Below, piece after piece: positions 44,540-54,705 of a DNA stretch of 64,000 nucleotides (its first letter is position 1; each line of letters begins with the position of its first letter). Source of the DNA: Oceanococcus sp. HetDA_MAG_MS8 (GTDB lineage: Bacteria; Pseudomonadota; Gammaproteobacteria; Nevskiales; Oceanococcaceae). Location of the stretch: assembly GCA_019192445.1 (NCBI GenBank), contig JAHCMK010000001.1, positions 434,001 to 498,000 on the forward strand. The letters are read 5' to 3'. The position numbers were made by a program, and so were the translations under genes. The notes under the pieces are model-generated. The model did no database searches and was not told the origin of the DNA. It worked only from the letters and a program-made list of their open reading frames with translations.

Positions 44540-46390
44540 TTAGCGTTGCACCACCGGCAGCACTACATGCGAAGGCTGCTCGGCTCCACTATGCACGCTG
44601 AGCAAACCTATGAGGCCGGAGAGCAAATCAGGGACTGGCGGTAGCCCATGAGGGAGGTCCGAGGCTCCAATACTGACCCGCAAGCGATGCCCCGGTGCAA
44701 TCTCGAAGCTGCTGGGGAATACCTCGACCTGCATGAGCATGGCTTGACCAGGAATCACCGGTAGTTCGGTGTCTTCACTAAAAACATGCCAGGGTTGTAG
44801 GCTCACGCCGCCAATGCGGCGGCCACGGGCAAGGTCCACCGCTCGCTTCGAGGCCGTCAGGATGCCATTGGTGATCTCGCGTGACTGACCATTAGGGGCG
44901 ACATCGGTGATGCGCACAACCAAACCCGCGTCCAAAGCCGTGGTGCTGATCCAGATATTGGCTTGTATTGGCCCATTCACATACAGCGGCGCTTCCAGGG
45001 GTGCGCTGGTGTAAGTGGCCTCCAACAACTCGGTGATGCGGTTATCGCTGGCACAGGGCAGGGGAAGCAACCCAATAACTCCGGCAGTCCACTGGCTGGC
45101 GCTCATGGAACAAAGGCCATTGACCGGCTGTTGTAAGACCAGATCTGTTCCTGCGTCGGTGGGGGGCGCTGCATCAAGGCCGCCGCCGGCCTGCAGATAA
45201 AGCCGACGCGGCCGCATGCGGGGATGAGGCCAATCTCGACTGGTTCGGTACTGCTCAGCCCCATACACATATTGCGTGACATCGGGTTGGTTCTCAGCGC
45301 CATTGCGCTGTTGCTTGAGGTAGCGGTCAAACCATTGCAGCGCAATATTGTCCAGGCTGGGAATGCCCTGTGCGGGCAAGCCTTCGCCGAAGGAGCCTTG
45401 CAAGTGAGTCCATGGCCCCATGAGTAGCTTGGTGGGAGCGTTGTTGCGCATGGCCTCGTAGAGCAGGGGCTGGCCACGCTGGAAAAGATCATTATTGCCA
45501 CCGACAATGAAGGTGGGGATGCGCAGATCCTGGGCAAACTCTATGGGGGAGCGAAGGCGCCAAAAAGGCCCATCGTATTGGTTGGCACTGCCTAAGACGG
45601 CGTTGGCAATCTCCGCCACAGCAAAGGTCAATAGTGACCCGGTGACGTGGTCAAGCAAGGCATTAACGCCCACCTCCGGGTCTTCCATCAAGCTGACTAC
45701 GGGCAGGGCGGCCAAGCCACCGACTAAGCCACCCCACAGTGGAATGAAGCCGGCGTTGACCTGCCCACCGGTCAGGAAGATGTCGCGGTAAGCATCGGCC
45801 ATGGGCACGATGGCGAACATGGCTTTATGTGCGGGATGGGCGTGACGTGCGGCAAAAAACTGGGTGATGGCCATGTAACTCGGCCCGTAGGTGCCAATAT
45901 TGCCGTCACAAAAGTCCTGCTGCGCAGTCCATTCCAGAACTTCGCCGAAATCGGCCTGGGCGGCTTCACCAAAACTGCTCCATGTGCCTTCAGAGGAACC
46001 AGTACCGCGCTCATCAACATACACATGAACGTAGCCGCGCTCGACGAAATAATCGGCATTGAAGATGGTTTGGCTGAGGCCTGCGTTATAGGCCGTGAAG
46101 GTCATAATGACTGGCAACGCGTCACCGACTGCTGTGCCGTTGTCGTCGACCGGGCGAGTAATGGTGGCCGCAAGACGAACGCCATCGCGCATGGTCAGCA
46201 GCACATTCTCACGCAGTACGCCCGCATATTGCGCATCTCGCTGATAATCGCTCCATTGTTTGGCGCGTTCTTGCGGAAGCGTGTCCTGCTCGTCCAATCT
46301 GGAGGCTACTCCAGCGTCTCTGCCCCCCTGGCAGCCTGCGAGCAATGTTGTGATGGCAACAGCAAGGCCGAAGCGCAATAGCGTATTCAT
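44540..46390 (-). CDS. CocE/NonD-family hydrolase, lipoprotein
   Basis: A 616-residue alpha/beta hydrolase of the X-Pro dipeptidyl-peptidase/cocaine-esterase family. The signal peptide ends LAVAITTLLAGC, a lipobox. The enzyme part has YVDERGTGSSEGTW, the nucleophile in GTYGPSYMAITQFFAA, and a C-terminal jelly-roll region (PGHRLRVSIGASDLP). It probably cleaves esters or amides at the cell surface; the substrate is unknown. Start ATG 46390; the frame opens at 46411. It is divergent from the dehalogenase gene. Confidence 0.88.
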   Translation of the reverse strand: MNTLLRFGLAVAITTLLAGCQGGRDAGVASRLDEQDTLPQERAKQWSDYQRDAQYAGVLRENVLLTMRDGVRLAATITRPVDDNGTAVGDALPVIMTFTAYNAGLSQTIFNADYFVERGYVHVYVDERGTGSSEGTWSSFGEAAQADFGEVLEWTAQQDFCDGNIGTYGPSYMAITQFFAARHAHPAHKAMFAIVPMADAYRDIFLTGGQVNAGFIPLWGGLVGGLAALPVVSLMEDPEVGVNALLDHVTGSLLTFAVAEIANAVLGSANQYDGPFWRLRSPIEFAQDLRIPTFIVGGNNDLFQRGQPLLYEAMRNNAPTKLLMGPWTHLQGSFGEGLPAQGIPSLDNIALQWFDRYLKQQRNGAENQPDVTQYVYGAEQYRTSRDWPHPRMRPRRLYLQAGGGLDAAPPTDAGTDLVLQQPVNGLCSMSASQWTAGVIGLLPLPCASDNRITELLEATYTSAPLEAPLYVNGPIQANIWISTTALDAGLVVRITDVAPNGQSREITNGILTASKRAVDLARGRRIGGVSLQPWHVFSEDTELPVIPGQAMLMQVEVFPSSFEIAPGHRLRVSIGASDLPHGLPPVPDLLSGLIGLLSVHSGAEQPSHVVLPVVQR

Positions 46391-46589
46391 GATCGGTCGT
46401 TGTCTCCCCAATGTCGCAACGCAGCGTAATGAAGATGCTTGGCCCTGTAAGCCAGAAACTGGCGCGCTGCTGTGTGGGTTCTGACTGACACGGCTCCGTT
46501 GTTCGTTTGGGCGGTGCTGGGCTGCGCTGGGCGACCTTGGGCGGAATTGTTATGGTGAGGCGAGAAACTTGGGCGAGGAGGACGCCACC

Positions 46590-47498
46590 ATGTCCCCAAT
46601 TTCTGCATTGCGCACACCGGATTCCCGGTTTATGGATCTGCCAGGCTTTGGCTTCAAGCCACATTACCTGGACGCTTTGCCGGGGTTCGAAGGGCTGCGC
46701 ATGCACTATGTGGATGAGGGCCCGGCCGCTGCAAGCACAACGGTTTTGTGTCTGCATGGGGAGCCCACCTGGAGCTATCTTTATCGCAAGATGATCCCGG
46801 TATTTGCGGCGGCTGGCTGCCGGGTCATTGCTCCGGATCTATTCGGCTTCGGGCGCTCCGACAAGCCGGTTAAAGATGCCGACTACAGCTACCGTTTCCA
46901 CCGGCAAAGCTTGCTGGAGCTAGTGCAAGGACTGGACCTGCAGAATATTTGTCTGGTCTGTCAGGACTGGGGCGGCATCCTGGGCTTAACTCTGCCCATG
47001 GATATGCCGCAGCGGTTTTCGCGTCTGCTGGTCATGAATACCGCACTACCGATCGGGGAGCCCCCATCTGCTGGCTTTATGGCTTGGCGAGAGTACATGC
47101 AGCAGACGCCGGACTTAGATGTGGGCCGGCTCATGCAAAGAAGTACCCAGGTGCTACGCCCTGATGAAGCCGCCGCCTACGATGCCCCATTTCCAGATCG
47201 CCACTATAAGGCCGGTGTGCGGCGCTTCCCGGAATTGGTCATGACCCATCCGGGCATGGAGGGTATAGCCGAGTCCAAGCGGGCGCTGGAGTTTTGGTCT
47301 CAGGATTGGGACGGTCAGAGCTTCATGGCGATTGGCCAAGCTGACCCTGTTTTGGGGGAGCCAGTGATGCAGTCCCTGCGATCACATATTCGGAACTGTC
47401 CTGAGCCTATGCTGGTTCCGGAGGCAGGCCACTTTGTTCAGGAGTGGGGTGAAGAGATTGCCCATGCGGCTTGTGCGCATTTTTGCATGGGGCTCTGA
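46590..47498 (+). CDS. Haloalkane dehalogenase (HLD-I type)
   Basis: A 302-residue alpha/beta hydrolase matching subfamily I dehalogenases (DhlA-like): oxyanion motif LHGEPTWSYLYRKM, nucleophile Asp and halide-binding Trp in CQDWGGILGL, catalytic acid in IGQADPVLG and catalytic His in AGHFVQEWGEEIA. It would release halide from haloalkanes giving an alcohol. A GAGGAGG sequence lies about 10 bp before the ATG at 46590, deciding this start over 46569. No other haloalkane genes are nearby. Confidence 0.88.
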   Translation: MSPISALRTPDSRFMDLPGFGFKPHYLDALPGFEGLRMHYVDEGPAAASTTVLCLHGEPTWSYLYRKMIPVFAAAGCRVIAPDLFGFGRSDKPVKDADYSYRFHRQSLLELVQGLDLQNICLVCQDWGGILGLTLPMDMPQRFSRLLVMNTALPIGEPPSAGFMAWREYMQQTPDLDVGRLMQRSTQVLRPDEAAAYDAPFPDRHYKAGVRRFPELVMTHPGMEGIAESKRALEFWSQDWDGQSFMAIGQADPVLGEPVMQSLRSHIRNCPEPMLVPEAGHFVQEWGEEIAHAACAHFCMGL

Positions 47499-47586
47499 AG
47501 GCTAAAGGCTGAATACACGAGCTGTAGCGCTCGCTGACGCCCAGGATAGTTTGTGCGACTGAGCCTGCCTGAGCAATGACTGATCG

Positions 47587-50454
47587 ATGGCGCGGTGGAA
47601 TGAAGCTTGCCTCCGAGCCACAGTCCCCTGGTATAGCCGTATGGTTCGGCGCACACATTTGAGCAAGCCCTCCCAAGAGAGCGCAGTATCACCGTCGGCC
47701 GGCCAAAATAGCCTGCCTCGCTGGCGCCGACAGGCCCTGGCCAGATTGGGCCAAGTGACCTGGTCGCATTTCTCGCCCCACTCGCAACGCTTTGAAACGC
47801 CGGTGCAGCGGGCGATGCGCTTGCTATTGACGGAATTTCCCTTGGTTTCGGTTGAGCTGGTGGACTTTCAGCGGCGCAGCGGCTGGGTCACGCATGCCAG
47901 CGACGCAGGGCATGCTGTGGGCATGGCCCTTGATTTTGTGGGGCTGGTTGATGCTGAGGGTGAGGTAGCCTACGTATCCACCCGTCACCCGCATCGTTCT
48001 GGCGTGGGGCAAGCGCGGGATGCGTCGGCGGACTCGGCCATTCAAAACCTGCTAGGGCGCGTGGACTGTCATCAGCAAGGGCAGGTGGATACCTTGCTGT
48101 GTTGCCGCTTGAAACCTGGGTTACAGCAACCGCGCTTGTCGGCGGGGCAGACGCAACGCTTCGCAGTCTATGCCGACATTGTTCTAGACGGCCTTGCGCT
48201 GGCCCGTGAGCGAGCGAAGGCGCAGGTCTTAGAAGAACAAGCGCAGCGTACAGATGAGTTACTGAGTCAATTTGAACAGCTGAGCCCGGTTGGGCATTGG
48301 CGACTCGATGTGAATACAGCAGCCGTCCAGGTGTCTGCTGGAGTCAACGCCATTTACGGCATTCCGCCGGGGAACCTGGACCGGCCGCAGGTGGGTATTT
48401 CCTATTACGTTCCCGCGGATGCTCTCGTGATAGAGCGGTATGTTCAGGCCATTGTCGCCGGCGACATTGACCATTTCGATTTACAACTCTCTTTGGTCGA
48501 TGCCGACTCCAATCGCCGCAGTGTTCGCACCACCGCGCGTCGGATGGGCTCACAAGTGGTGGGCACCTTGCAGGACCTCTCTGAGGCAGCCCTGCAAAAG
48601 TGTGTCATTGAGCAGTGCCTGCAGAACCTGGACATGGCAACGTGGGTGCTTGATACCCGCGGGCATTTACTCAGCTGCAATGGGCTTGCACAGCAGTACT
48701 GCCACATATTAGGAGTGCCATCCGACAAGGGTCTGTGGCCGAGTGATTGGTGCTTCGTGGATAGAGGCTTTCAGAGTGAGTTGGCCTTACAAATCTCCCG
48801 CGCCTATCGCGGGAAGGGTGGGGAGTTGGCCACTCCCAAAGCCGTTCTTGATCACTCCAAACTCATTGTAGAACCCATCTTCAACGCTGAGCAGGTGGTG
48901 CTGGGAGTTCGAGTGCAACTGCAAACCATGCCAAGCAGCATGGTGCAGCGGGAGGATGAGCTTATCGCTGCCATGCGGCTACTAGGGATGGGCACTGTGC
49001 ATTGGTCTCCGCTCAATGGGGCGGTTCGGGCCGACCAGGCAGCGCTGAGGCTACTGGGCGTGAAAAATAAGCTGGGTTCGGTCACTTTGGAGCAGCTATT
49101 GTCCAAGCTGGATCACAAAGACCTGAAACAGCGTGAGGCGGCCATAGTGGAATTATGTTCCGGACGAAGCCCAGTGTATCGATGCCAGTACCGGATTCAG
49201 CTTGGCGATGATTGTTTTCGCGATATTGAGGAACTGGGGACGATTGTGGCGCGCTCGGCAGATCGTGCTCCGGCGAATGTGCTGAGTGTGCTGCACGACA
49301 ATACGGCCCGTAACCAAGATCGTTATGCGCTCAAACTTCTTGAGCAACGATTCCAAGGGGCCTTCGAGCACTCCGGCATTGGCATGGCCATTGTCGGGCC
49401 AGATGGTAGCTGGGTGCGTGTGAACCCCCGCATCTGTGAAATCGTTGGTTATACGGAAGATGAGCTGTCTCGGCTGACCTTCCAAGACATTACTCATCCT
49501 GACGACTTGGAAAACGACCTCAGCCTGCTTGCCGAGCTCGCGGCGGGAAAACGTGCCAGCTACCAAATGGAGAAGCGCTACTTTCACAAAAACGGTAGCT
49601 TGGTGCATATCCTGTTGTCGGTGTCAGCCGTGCGGGACGACGTCGGAGAGGTGGTCCACTATGTCTCCCAGATCATTGACATCACCCAGCTCAAACAGGC
49701 CAAGGCTGAACTTGAGCGGTTGCTCCGTGTTGCCGACGCGCAGAACGCCTGGCTCAAGCAGTTCGCCCACATCGTGTCCCACAACTTGCGTTCACACAGC
49801 AATGGTTTGAGTGGCTTGCTGGCATTACTGACCGAAGATGTGCCCGAGCTAGAAGACCTGCGTGCCGGACAGTTGCTGAAGTCCTCCTGTGAGCGGCTCA
49901 GCGAAACCATTAGCGACTTAACGGAGGTTGTCCGTGTTCATATGAGCGATGGTGAACTCAGCTCGGTTCCCCTGGCAGAGTTTGTACAGCGGGCGGTGGA
50001 CTCCCTCGCTGGCGTACTCAAGGATTCCATCATTGAGATTGATGTAGATCCCGATATTGTTGTGCTTGGGGTCCGGGCCTTCATCGACAGCCTTTGCCTG
50101 AACATGATCACCAATGCCTACAAGTACAAGCACCCTGAGCGACGATTGCATTTGCAGGTGCGGGCGCGAGAGCAGGGCGACAGTGTAGAGATTGACTTCA
50201 GTGACAATGGCCAGGGTATTGCCCTAGACCGGGTTGGAGACCGTCTGTTTGGGCTGTACCAAACCTTTCATACGCATCCGGATTCACGCGGCGTTGGCTT
50301 GTTTTTGGTGAAAAGCCAAGTGGATGCTATGGGTGGCAGCATTAGCGTGCAGAGCCGGCCCGAAGAAGGCACAACCTTTCAGGTGAAGCTACGCAATGCG
50401 CTACGGCAGCATGTCAGTGAGGCCGCCGAAACTAAAAGCTTAGGTTCCAGTTAA
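47587..50454 (+). CDS. Orphan multi-PAS sensor histidine kinase
   Basis: A 955-residue cytoplasmic sensor without transmembrane helices. Order: an N-terminal GAF-like region (~60-210), four PAS-like modules (~225-330, 345-450, 460-575, 585-710; the last is clearest: GIGMAIVGPDGSWVRVNPRICEIVGYTEDELSRLTFQDITHPDD cut to its landmarks), then a histidine kinase. The H-box is HIVSHNLRSHSNG, a SHNLR type. ATP-binding motifs are NMITNAYKY, FSDNGQGIAL and GVGLFLVKS. No response regulator is adjacent. The start could be ATG 47641. Its 3' end overlaps the convergent TonB-receptor gene by 23 bp. Confidence 0.85.
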   Translation: MARWNEACLRATVPWYSRMVRRTHLSKPSQESAVSPSAGQNSLPRWRRQALARLGQVTWSHFSPHSQRFETPVQRAMRLLLTEFPLVSVELVDFQRRSGWVTHASDAGHAVGMALDFVGLVDAEGEVAYVSTRHPHRSGVGQARDASADSAIQNLLGRVDCHQQGQVDTLLCCRLKPGLQQPRLSAGQTQRFAVYADIVLDGLALARERAKAQVLEEQAQRTDELLSQFEQLSPVGHWRLDVNTAAVQVSAGVNAIYGIPPGNLDRPQVGISYYVPADALVIERYVQAIVAGDIDHFDLQLSLVDADSNRRSVRTTARRMGSQVVGTLQDLSEAALQKCVIEQCLQNLDMATWVLDTRGHLLSCNGLAQQYCHILGVPSDKGLWPSDWCFVDRGFQSELALQISRAYRGKGGELATPKAVLDHSKLIVEPIFNAEQVVLGVRVQLQTMPSSMVQREDELIAAMRLLGMGTVHWSPLNGAVRADQAALRLLGVKNKLGSVTLEQLLSKLDHKDLKQREAAIVELCSGRSPVYRCQYRIQLGDDCFRDIEELGTIVARSADRAPANVLSVLHDNTARNQDRYALKLLEQRFQGAFEHSGIGMAIVGPDGSWVRVNPRICEIVGYTEDELSRLTFQDITHPDDLENDLSLLAELAAGKRASYQMEKRYFHKNGSLVHILLSVSAVRDDVGEVVHYVSQIIDITQLKQAKAELERLLRVADAQNAWLKQFAHIVSHNLRSHSNGLSGLLALLTEDVPELEDLRAGQLLKSSCERLSETISDLTEVVRVHMSDGELSSVPLAEFVQRAVDSLAGVLKDSIIEIDVDPDIVVLGVRAFIDSLCLNMITNAYKYKHPERRLHLQVRAREQGDSVEIDFSDNGQGIALDRVGDRLFGLYQTFHTHPDSRGVGLFLVKSQVDAMGGSISVQSRPEEGTTFQVKLRNALRQHVSEAAETKSLGSS

Positions 50455-53188
50455 GGCTGTACCGCCGGCCGAGCAGTCGGTAGGTGGCCACATCGGTATT
50501 GGCGTCGTCGGCATTGATCACCAGCGGTGGCTGGGTATCGGTGAGGTTGCCAATGACCGCCGTAACGTCCCAGCCACTGGTACTCCGCCAGCTCAGACTG
50601 AGGTCATGGTAGCTGCGCGAAGAGATCCGCCGCTGGCTGCCAGCAAACAGGTCTCCACCGCGCTCGTCCATGCCATGGATGTACTGCAGCGAATACAACC
50701 AGCGCCAAGCCCCGGTGCTCGCTTGCAGGCTGTATAAGCCGGTCCATTGGGGGATGGCGCCGACATCTGGGGAGTACTCACCGGCACTCGCAAGTGCCGG
50801 CACATTGGGCTCCGTCCGGATTTGCCGCTCGATGATGTGACTCAAGAGCAAACGATGCGCCAAAGACCAGGAGCCGAGCCGGGGCCGCCAGCTGGCCTCG
50901 ATGTCTAGGCCCTGCACCCGATCCTGGGCAATGTTGCTCAAGGGGCTGTTGATTTGCAGAAGTCGACCCTGATCGTCGCGTTGTATACGAGCGCAGGCAT
51001 TGAGGTCGGCATTCGTGATGCATTGACGCAAAATGGACTCTGCGCTTAAGCCAGCAATGGCTTGGTCTATATCAATATCAAAGGCTGCCAGCCTGACTTG
51101 TGTTTGGTTGTTCGGGGACCAGTCCAAGCTAAGGCGCCATGTTTGGGCGGTTTCAGGCCGCAGCGCGGTGCTTCCGCCGCTCAACAATGGCACTTCGTTG
51201 CCATTGTCGGAAAAGCTCCCATCCGCGGGCACACCCTGATTGACGCAGCGTTGCTGCTCCTCGGGCGCCAAGTTGTTGAAATCAGCACAAGGGTCGTTCA
51301 CGGCGGGATTCGTCTGACTGACGCCGGCGAAGAGCTCACCTACAGTTGGCGTGCGATAAGACTGCGCATACCCTGCGCGGGCTATCAGTCCGGGTGCAAG
51401 CTGTAGCCTAAGGCCTGCATCAACAACGGCGCGCGGAGAAAACAAACTGGTATCGAGCACCCGCAAGCCGAACTCGGCTTGAAGTCCTTGTTGGGTGATG
51501 GCGTTCCGCCACACCGGCACGCCCATCTCTAGGTAGACCTCTCGGGAACGAAAACTCCCTCGCGTAGCAGCACGCGCAGCGCCGGTAGTAGCTCCGGTTT
51601 GGGTTAACTCCGCCGGGATATCGCGTGCTTCCTCAGCGCGCCATTCTAGTCCCCAGGCCAGCTCTAGAGGGCCAGCGGCCAATTGCGCCAAATCACGCCT
51701 AGCGTCCCAGTTCACTAGCGTTTGTGCATTGCTAAAACTATCGCGCAGTGGGGCAATGCCAGCGTAGTCCAGCATCTCCTGGCTAATGGAGCCTGGTCCA
51801 CCAAAGAGGTTCAGCGGTATACAGCCCTCAATGGCTAGCTCGGGACTGTCGCAGCGTGGCTGGCCGTCCTCGTCACGAAAGGAAGGCCCCAAGGCCAGCT
51901 GTAGGCGATCCCGCCGCAGGTCTCCGCTTTGAATTTGCTCCACCCGGTTCTGCCCATAACTCAGCTGCGCGGACCACTCCCACTGCGCCCAACTTCCTTG
52001 GGCGCCAAGTTCAGTGCGCCATAGCCGTGCTTGTTGTGAATAGCGTCGTGGTCCCGCCTCCACCAAACGTCGGCGAACATCCACCAACTCCTCGCCAAAG
52101 GGATTAAACAGGTTGTCAGCCGCAACGCTGACGCCGGGAAGGCGATTGGTGAAAAATGGGAGCGGAGCCAAAGTGGTACTGGACTCACGGTTTTGCAGCA
52201 GCCCGCGCGCATAAATGTCTAAGTGCTCAAACCCCTGATAGTTCCAACTGCCAAATAGCGACTGGCGCTGGTTGTCCTGAACAAGGTCCTCAAAGGGGTT
52301 GTAGTTGAATCGGTCGCTGTTGACACCGTTGTTGATGAAGGGACGGAAGTCATCAGGGGATGTGCCATCTTCACCATCAATCAGGGTCAATCTGCCCTGG
52401 CTGGTGCGGTAGTTACCCGCGGGCGGCGCTGAGGAAATGCCCCTGCTAAACACAACATTCTGGGGACCCTGAACCGATAACTGATCCGCTGAGTAACGTC
52501 GATCGGCCTTGCCCACCGGGCTTTGTCGATTGAGCTGAGCGGCCAAAAACCAATGCTGATCCTGCCCTGACTGTCCCCAGCTGGCATTGGCCTGCCATTG
52601 CTGGCCGTCTCCGCGCTCTGTCAGGCTGCCGCTGATACCAAAGGAAGCCCCCTTAGCTTGCTTATGGGTGATGATGTTTACGACTCCGGCGACGGCATCC
52701 GCGCCATACTCAACAGACGCACTACCGCTCAGAACTTCTACTGCGGCTACAGCGCTTAGCGGCAAGCTGGCTAAGTCCACGACACCGGCAGTGCCGTTGC
52801 CGCCAGCAATGAAGCGACGACCATTCACCAGAATCAAACTGCGCTGGCTGCCCAAGCCGCGCATATCCAGCGTTTCTATGCCGCGGGAGAGGCCCCCGCC
52901 TGCGCCCCGAGCCCCGACGCCCGTATTCAATGGGGACCCGATCATTTGTGGCAATAGCTGTAGAAGCTGGCCTAAGTTCTGGGCTCCGGTGTTGATCAGC
53001 TCATCGACCTCGATCCGCACAATGGGGCGCTCACCACCAGCTTCGGCAGATAAACGCGTACCTACGACGGATAAAGACTCAAGTTCGTAGGGTTGGCCTG
53101 GCTGGGTTGTCTCTGCTGCCAAGGCGGGGCCGGCAACGCAGCTGGCACCACATGCGAGCGCGAGCGCGCAGACGACTGTGCGGGTCAT
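50432..53188 (-). CDS. TonB-dependent receptor (large, Xanthomonas/Caulobacter-type)
   Basis: A 918-residue outer-membrane receptor: signal peptide CALALACGASCVAGPALAAE, TonB-box region LESLSVVGTRL, and a plug with LGQLLQLLPQMIGS, GSQRSLILVNGRRF and VEVLSGSASVEYGADAVAGVVNIIT. The long barrel includes RAGYAQSYRTPTVGELFAG and ends RYSLNWNLSF with the terminal aromatic residue. Receptors of this length often take up complex organic substrates. No substrate-linked gene adjoins it, so cargo is unknown. No Fur-like site was recognised upstream. Confidence 0.92.
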   Translation of the reverse strand: MTRTVVCALALACGASCVAGPALAAETTQPGQPYELESLSVVGTRLSAEAGGERPIVRIEVDELINTGAQNLGQLLQLLPQMIGSPLNTGVGARGAGGGLSRGIETLDMRGLGSQRSLILVNGRRFIAGGNGTAGVVDLASLPLSAVAAVEVLSGSASVEYGADAVAGVVNIITHKQAKGASFGISGSLTERGDGQQWQANASWGQSGQDQHWFLAAQLNRQSPVGKADRRYSADQLSVQGPQNVVFSRGISSAPPAGNYRTSQGRLTLIDGEDGTSPDDFRPFINNGVNSDRFNYNPFEDLVQDNQRQSLFGSWNYQGFEHLDIYARGLLQNRESSTTLAPLPFFTNRLPGVSVAADNLFNPFGEELVDVRRRLVEAGPRRYSQQARLWRTELGAQGSWAQWEWSAQLSYGQNRVEQIQSGDLRRDRLQLALGPSFRDEDGQPRCDSPELAIEGCIPLNLFGGPGSISQEMLDYAGIAPLRDSFSNAQTLVNWDARRDLAQLAAGPLELAWGLEWRAEEARDIPAELTQTGATTGAARAATRGSFRSREVYLEMGVPVWRNAITQQGLQAEFGLRVLDTSLFSPRAVVDAGLRLQLAPGLIARAGYAQSYRTPTVGELFAGVSQTNPAVNDPCADFNNLAPEEQQRCVNQGVPADGSFSDNGNEVPLLSGGSTALRPETAQTWRLSLDWSPNNQTQVRLAAFDIDIDQAIAGLSAESILRQCITNADLNACARIQRDDQGRLLQINSPLSNIAQDRVQGLDIEASWRPRLGSWSLAHRLLLSHIIERQIRTEPNVPALASAGEYSPDVGAIPQWTGLYSLQASTGAWRWLYSLQYIHGMDERGGDLFAGSQRRISSRSYHDLSLSWRSTSGWDVTAVIGNLTDTQPPLVINADDANTDVATYRLLGRRYSLNWNLSF

Positions 53189-53324
53189 GAAGAGATGGGG
53201 AAATCAAGGTTCTATCGCCAGTATAAGGCTTCGCGCGACACCCTTCGTGCCATTCAGAGTAGTCCTAGACCGGCTCGAGGCAGACGACATTGCCGGCCCG
53301 TAGCCGCTGGCCCAGAGCGATGCG

Positions 53325-53351
53325 AAAAAAACAGCCCGCGTTAGCGGGCTG
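53325..53351 (-). terminator. Rho-independent terminator of the sterol-desaturase-family gene
   Basis: CAGCCCGC / GCGGGCTG form a perfect 8-bp stem with a 4-nt loop, followed on the minus strand by seven T. It lies about 120 bp past the stop at 53474. Confidence 0.9.
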
Positions 53352-53473
53352 AATGAAGAACCGATTTCGGAGAGAACGCGCTGCGTTCATTCTTGTTTAC
53401 GAAAGGTATATACGGTTTGGATGCAGACGCGAGTTGCTGGGCGCAGGGCGGCCTGCCATCTACCCACGGCGGA

Positions 53474-54124
53474 TTAGGATGATATGCCCAGGTCGTGGCA
53501 GTGCTCCGAGCGCTCTACCGCATCGGCATGAGGCCCGGTCCCCAGGCAACGGTCGACACTGGTGAGGGTAAAGCCATACCAATAGTTTTCATTGCGAAAA
53601 TGGTGCAGGCGATGGGCGCGAAACAGGCTTTGGTAGTAGTGAAGACGCGGACGCACCCGTGTATGCACCAAAAAATGGGTCCACTCATAGTTCAAAGCTG
53701 CTAGCGCAACACCGCACACCATACTCAGCGCTAAGGCCGGCTGTGGACTCACGAACGCGAGGACGAACAACAGGCTGCCGGCGACGAGGTGCAAAACCGG
53801 GGGAAGGAGGATCAGCCTGGGATCGGTCGGAGATCGGTGGTGTGCGCGATGCTTTTGTGACCATGCCAAATCCCAGGTGCGTGAGCCCCAACGGATCGGT
53901 TTCATATGCAGTACATAGCGATGTAAGGTCCATTCAATCCATGGCCAGAGTGCAATGCCGGCCAGGAACAACACGCCGTCACGCCACACTATGGGGGCGA
54001 GCTGAGTGCGGGCGATGGCGCTTATAAGGGCAAATAATGCGAGCAACCAAGGGCTGGGAAAACTGAGCCAGGCGCGCATGGCCTGGGTATAGCTATTGAG
54101 GGCTGCTGTGTCCGTGCAGGCCAT
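53474..54124 (-). CDS. Sterol desaturase / fatty acid hydroxylase superfamily protein
   Basis: A 216-residue membrane protein with di-iron histidine clusters: WTLHRYVLH, QKHRAHH, then HFLVHT and FRAHRLHHFRNENYWYGF. Four hydrophobic segments surround them. Family members hydroxylate or desaturate fatty acids, sterols or carotenoids with O2. A carotenoid role would fit a phototroph but is not shown by the sequence. Transcribed alone, with its own terminator. Confidence 0.85.
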   Translation of the reverse strand: MACTDTAALNSYTQAMRAWLSFPSPWLLALFALISAIARTQLAPIVWRDGVLFLAGIALWPWIEWTLHRYVLHMKPIRWGSRTWDLAWSQKHRAHHRSPTDPRLILLPPVLHLVAGSLLFVLAFVSPQPALALSMVCGVALAALNYEWTHFLVHTRVRPRLHYYQSLFRAHRLHHFRNENYWYGFTLTSVDRCLGTGPHADAVERSEHCHDLGISS

Positions 54125-54266
54125 GGGTGTCTCCTATGTCTTTGCCGCCGAGGGAGGCTTGCGAAGAGAGCATAGCCTAGACTTCGTCAAATCTCCGACT
54201 GACATTTTCTTGACACTAGGGCGAGCAACCTGAAATTGCCAATCGGAAATACAGGGATGCTTCGCC

Positions 54267-54512
54267 ATGACAGACATGATTCAAACTTTGGAAGACTTGC
54301 TCACCACTGCAGAGCTCAGCCGTACCGAGCGCGATAGCGTGGAGCAGGCTTTGGATGAAGGCTATGAGGCATTAGATGATCGCCACAAGTCTTGTATCCG
54401 GCGTTTACTCAATAGCACCGCAGCCGGTCAACATCGTCCAGGAAGTGTGCTCGCCAGATACCGCCAGCGACGTGCCCAGCAGCTGGCCAGCCCCAGAACG
54501 GTCGCGCATTAA
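54267..54512 (+). CDS. Small hypothetical protein
   Basis: An 81-residue frame with an acidic helical N-terminal half (MIQTLEDLLTTAELSRTERDSVEQALDEGYEAL) and a basic C-terminal half (LARYRQRRAQQLA). No family is recognised. It is isolated, with 142 bp before it and 193 bp after it. In-frame composition looks coding, but a ribosome site is not obvious. Confidence 0.5.
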   Translation: MTDMIQTLEDLLTTAELSRTERDSVEQALDEGYEALDDRHKSCIRRLLNSTAAGQHRPGSVLARYRQRRAQQLASPRTVAH

Positions 54513-54705
54513 TGGATGGTATGCAGTGGTTTGCAGGCCCAGGTTTGGGTAGCGGTAGGTCGGCAGCGGTCTACTCGCCATGCGCCAAGTGCGTCCACAC
54601 TATTGCGGAGCTGGGGCATTCCATAGCCTAGGGTTAGGCCTGTGAACATCGCTCTAAGGCAGTGTCTGGCAGTTGCAAAAGCCTGCCACACGGAGCTTTA
54701 AGCAC

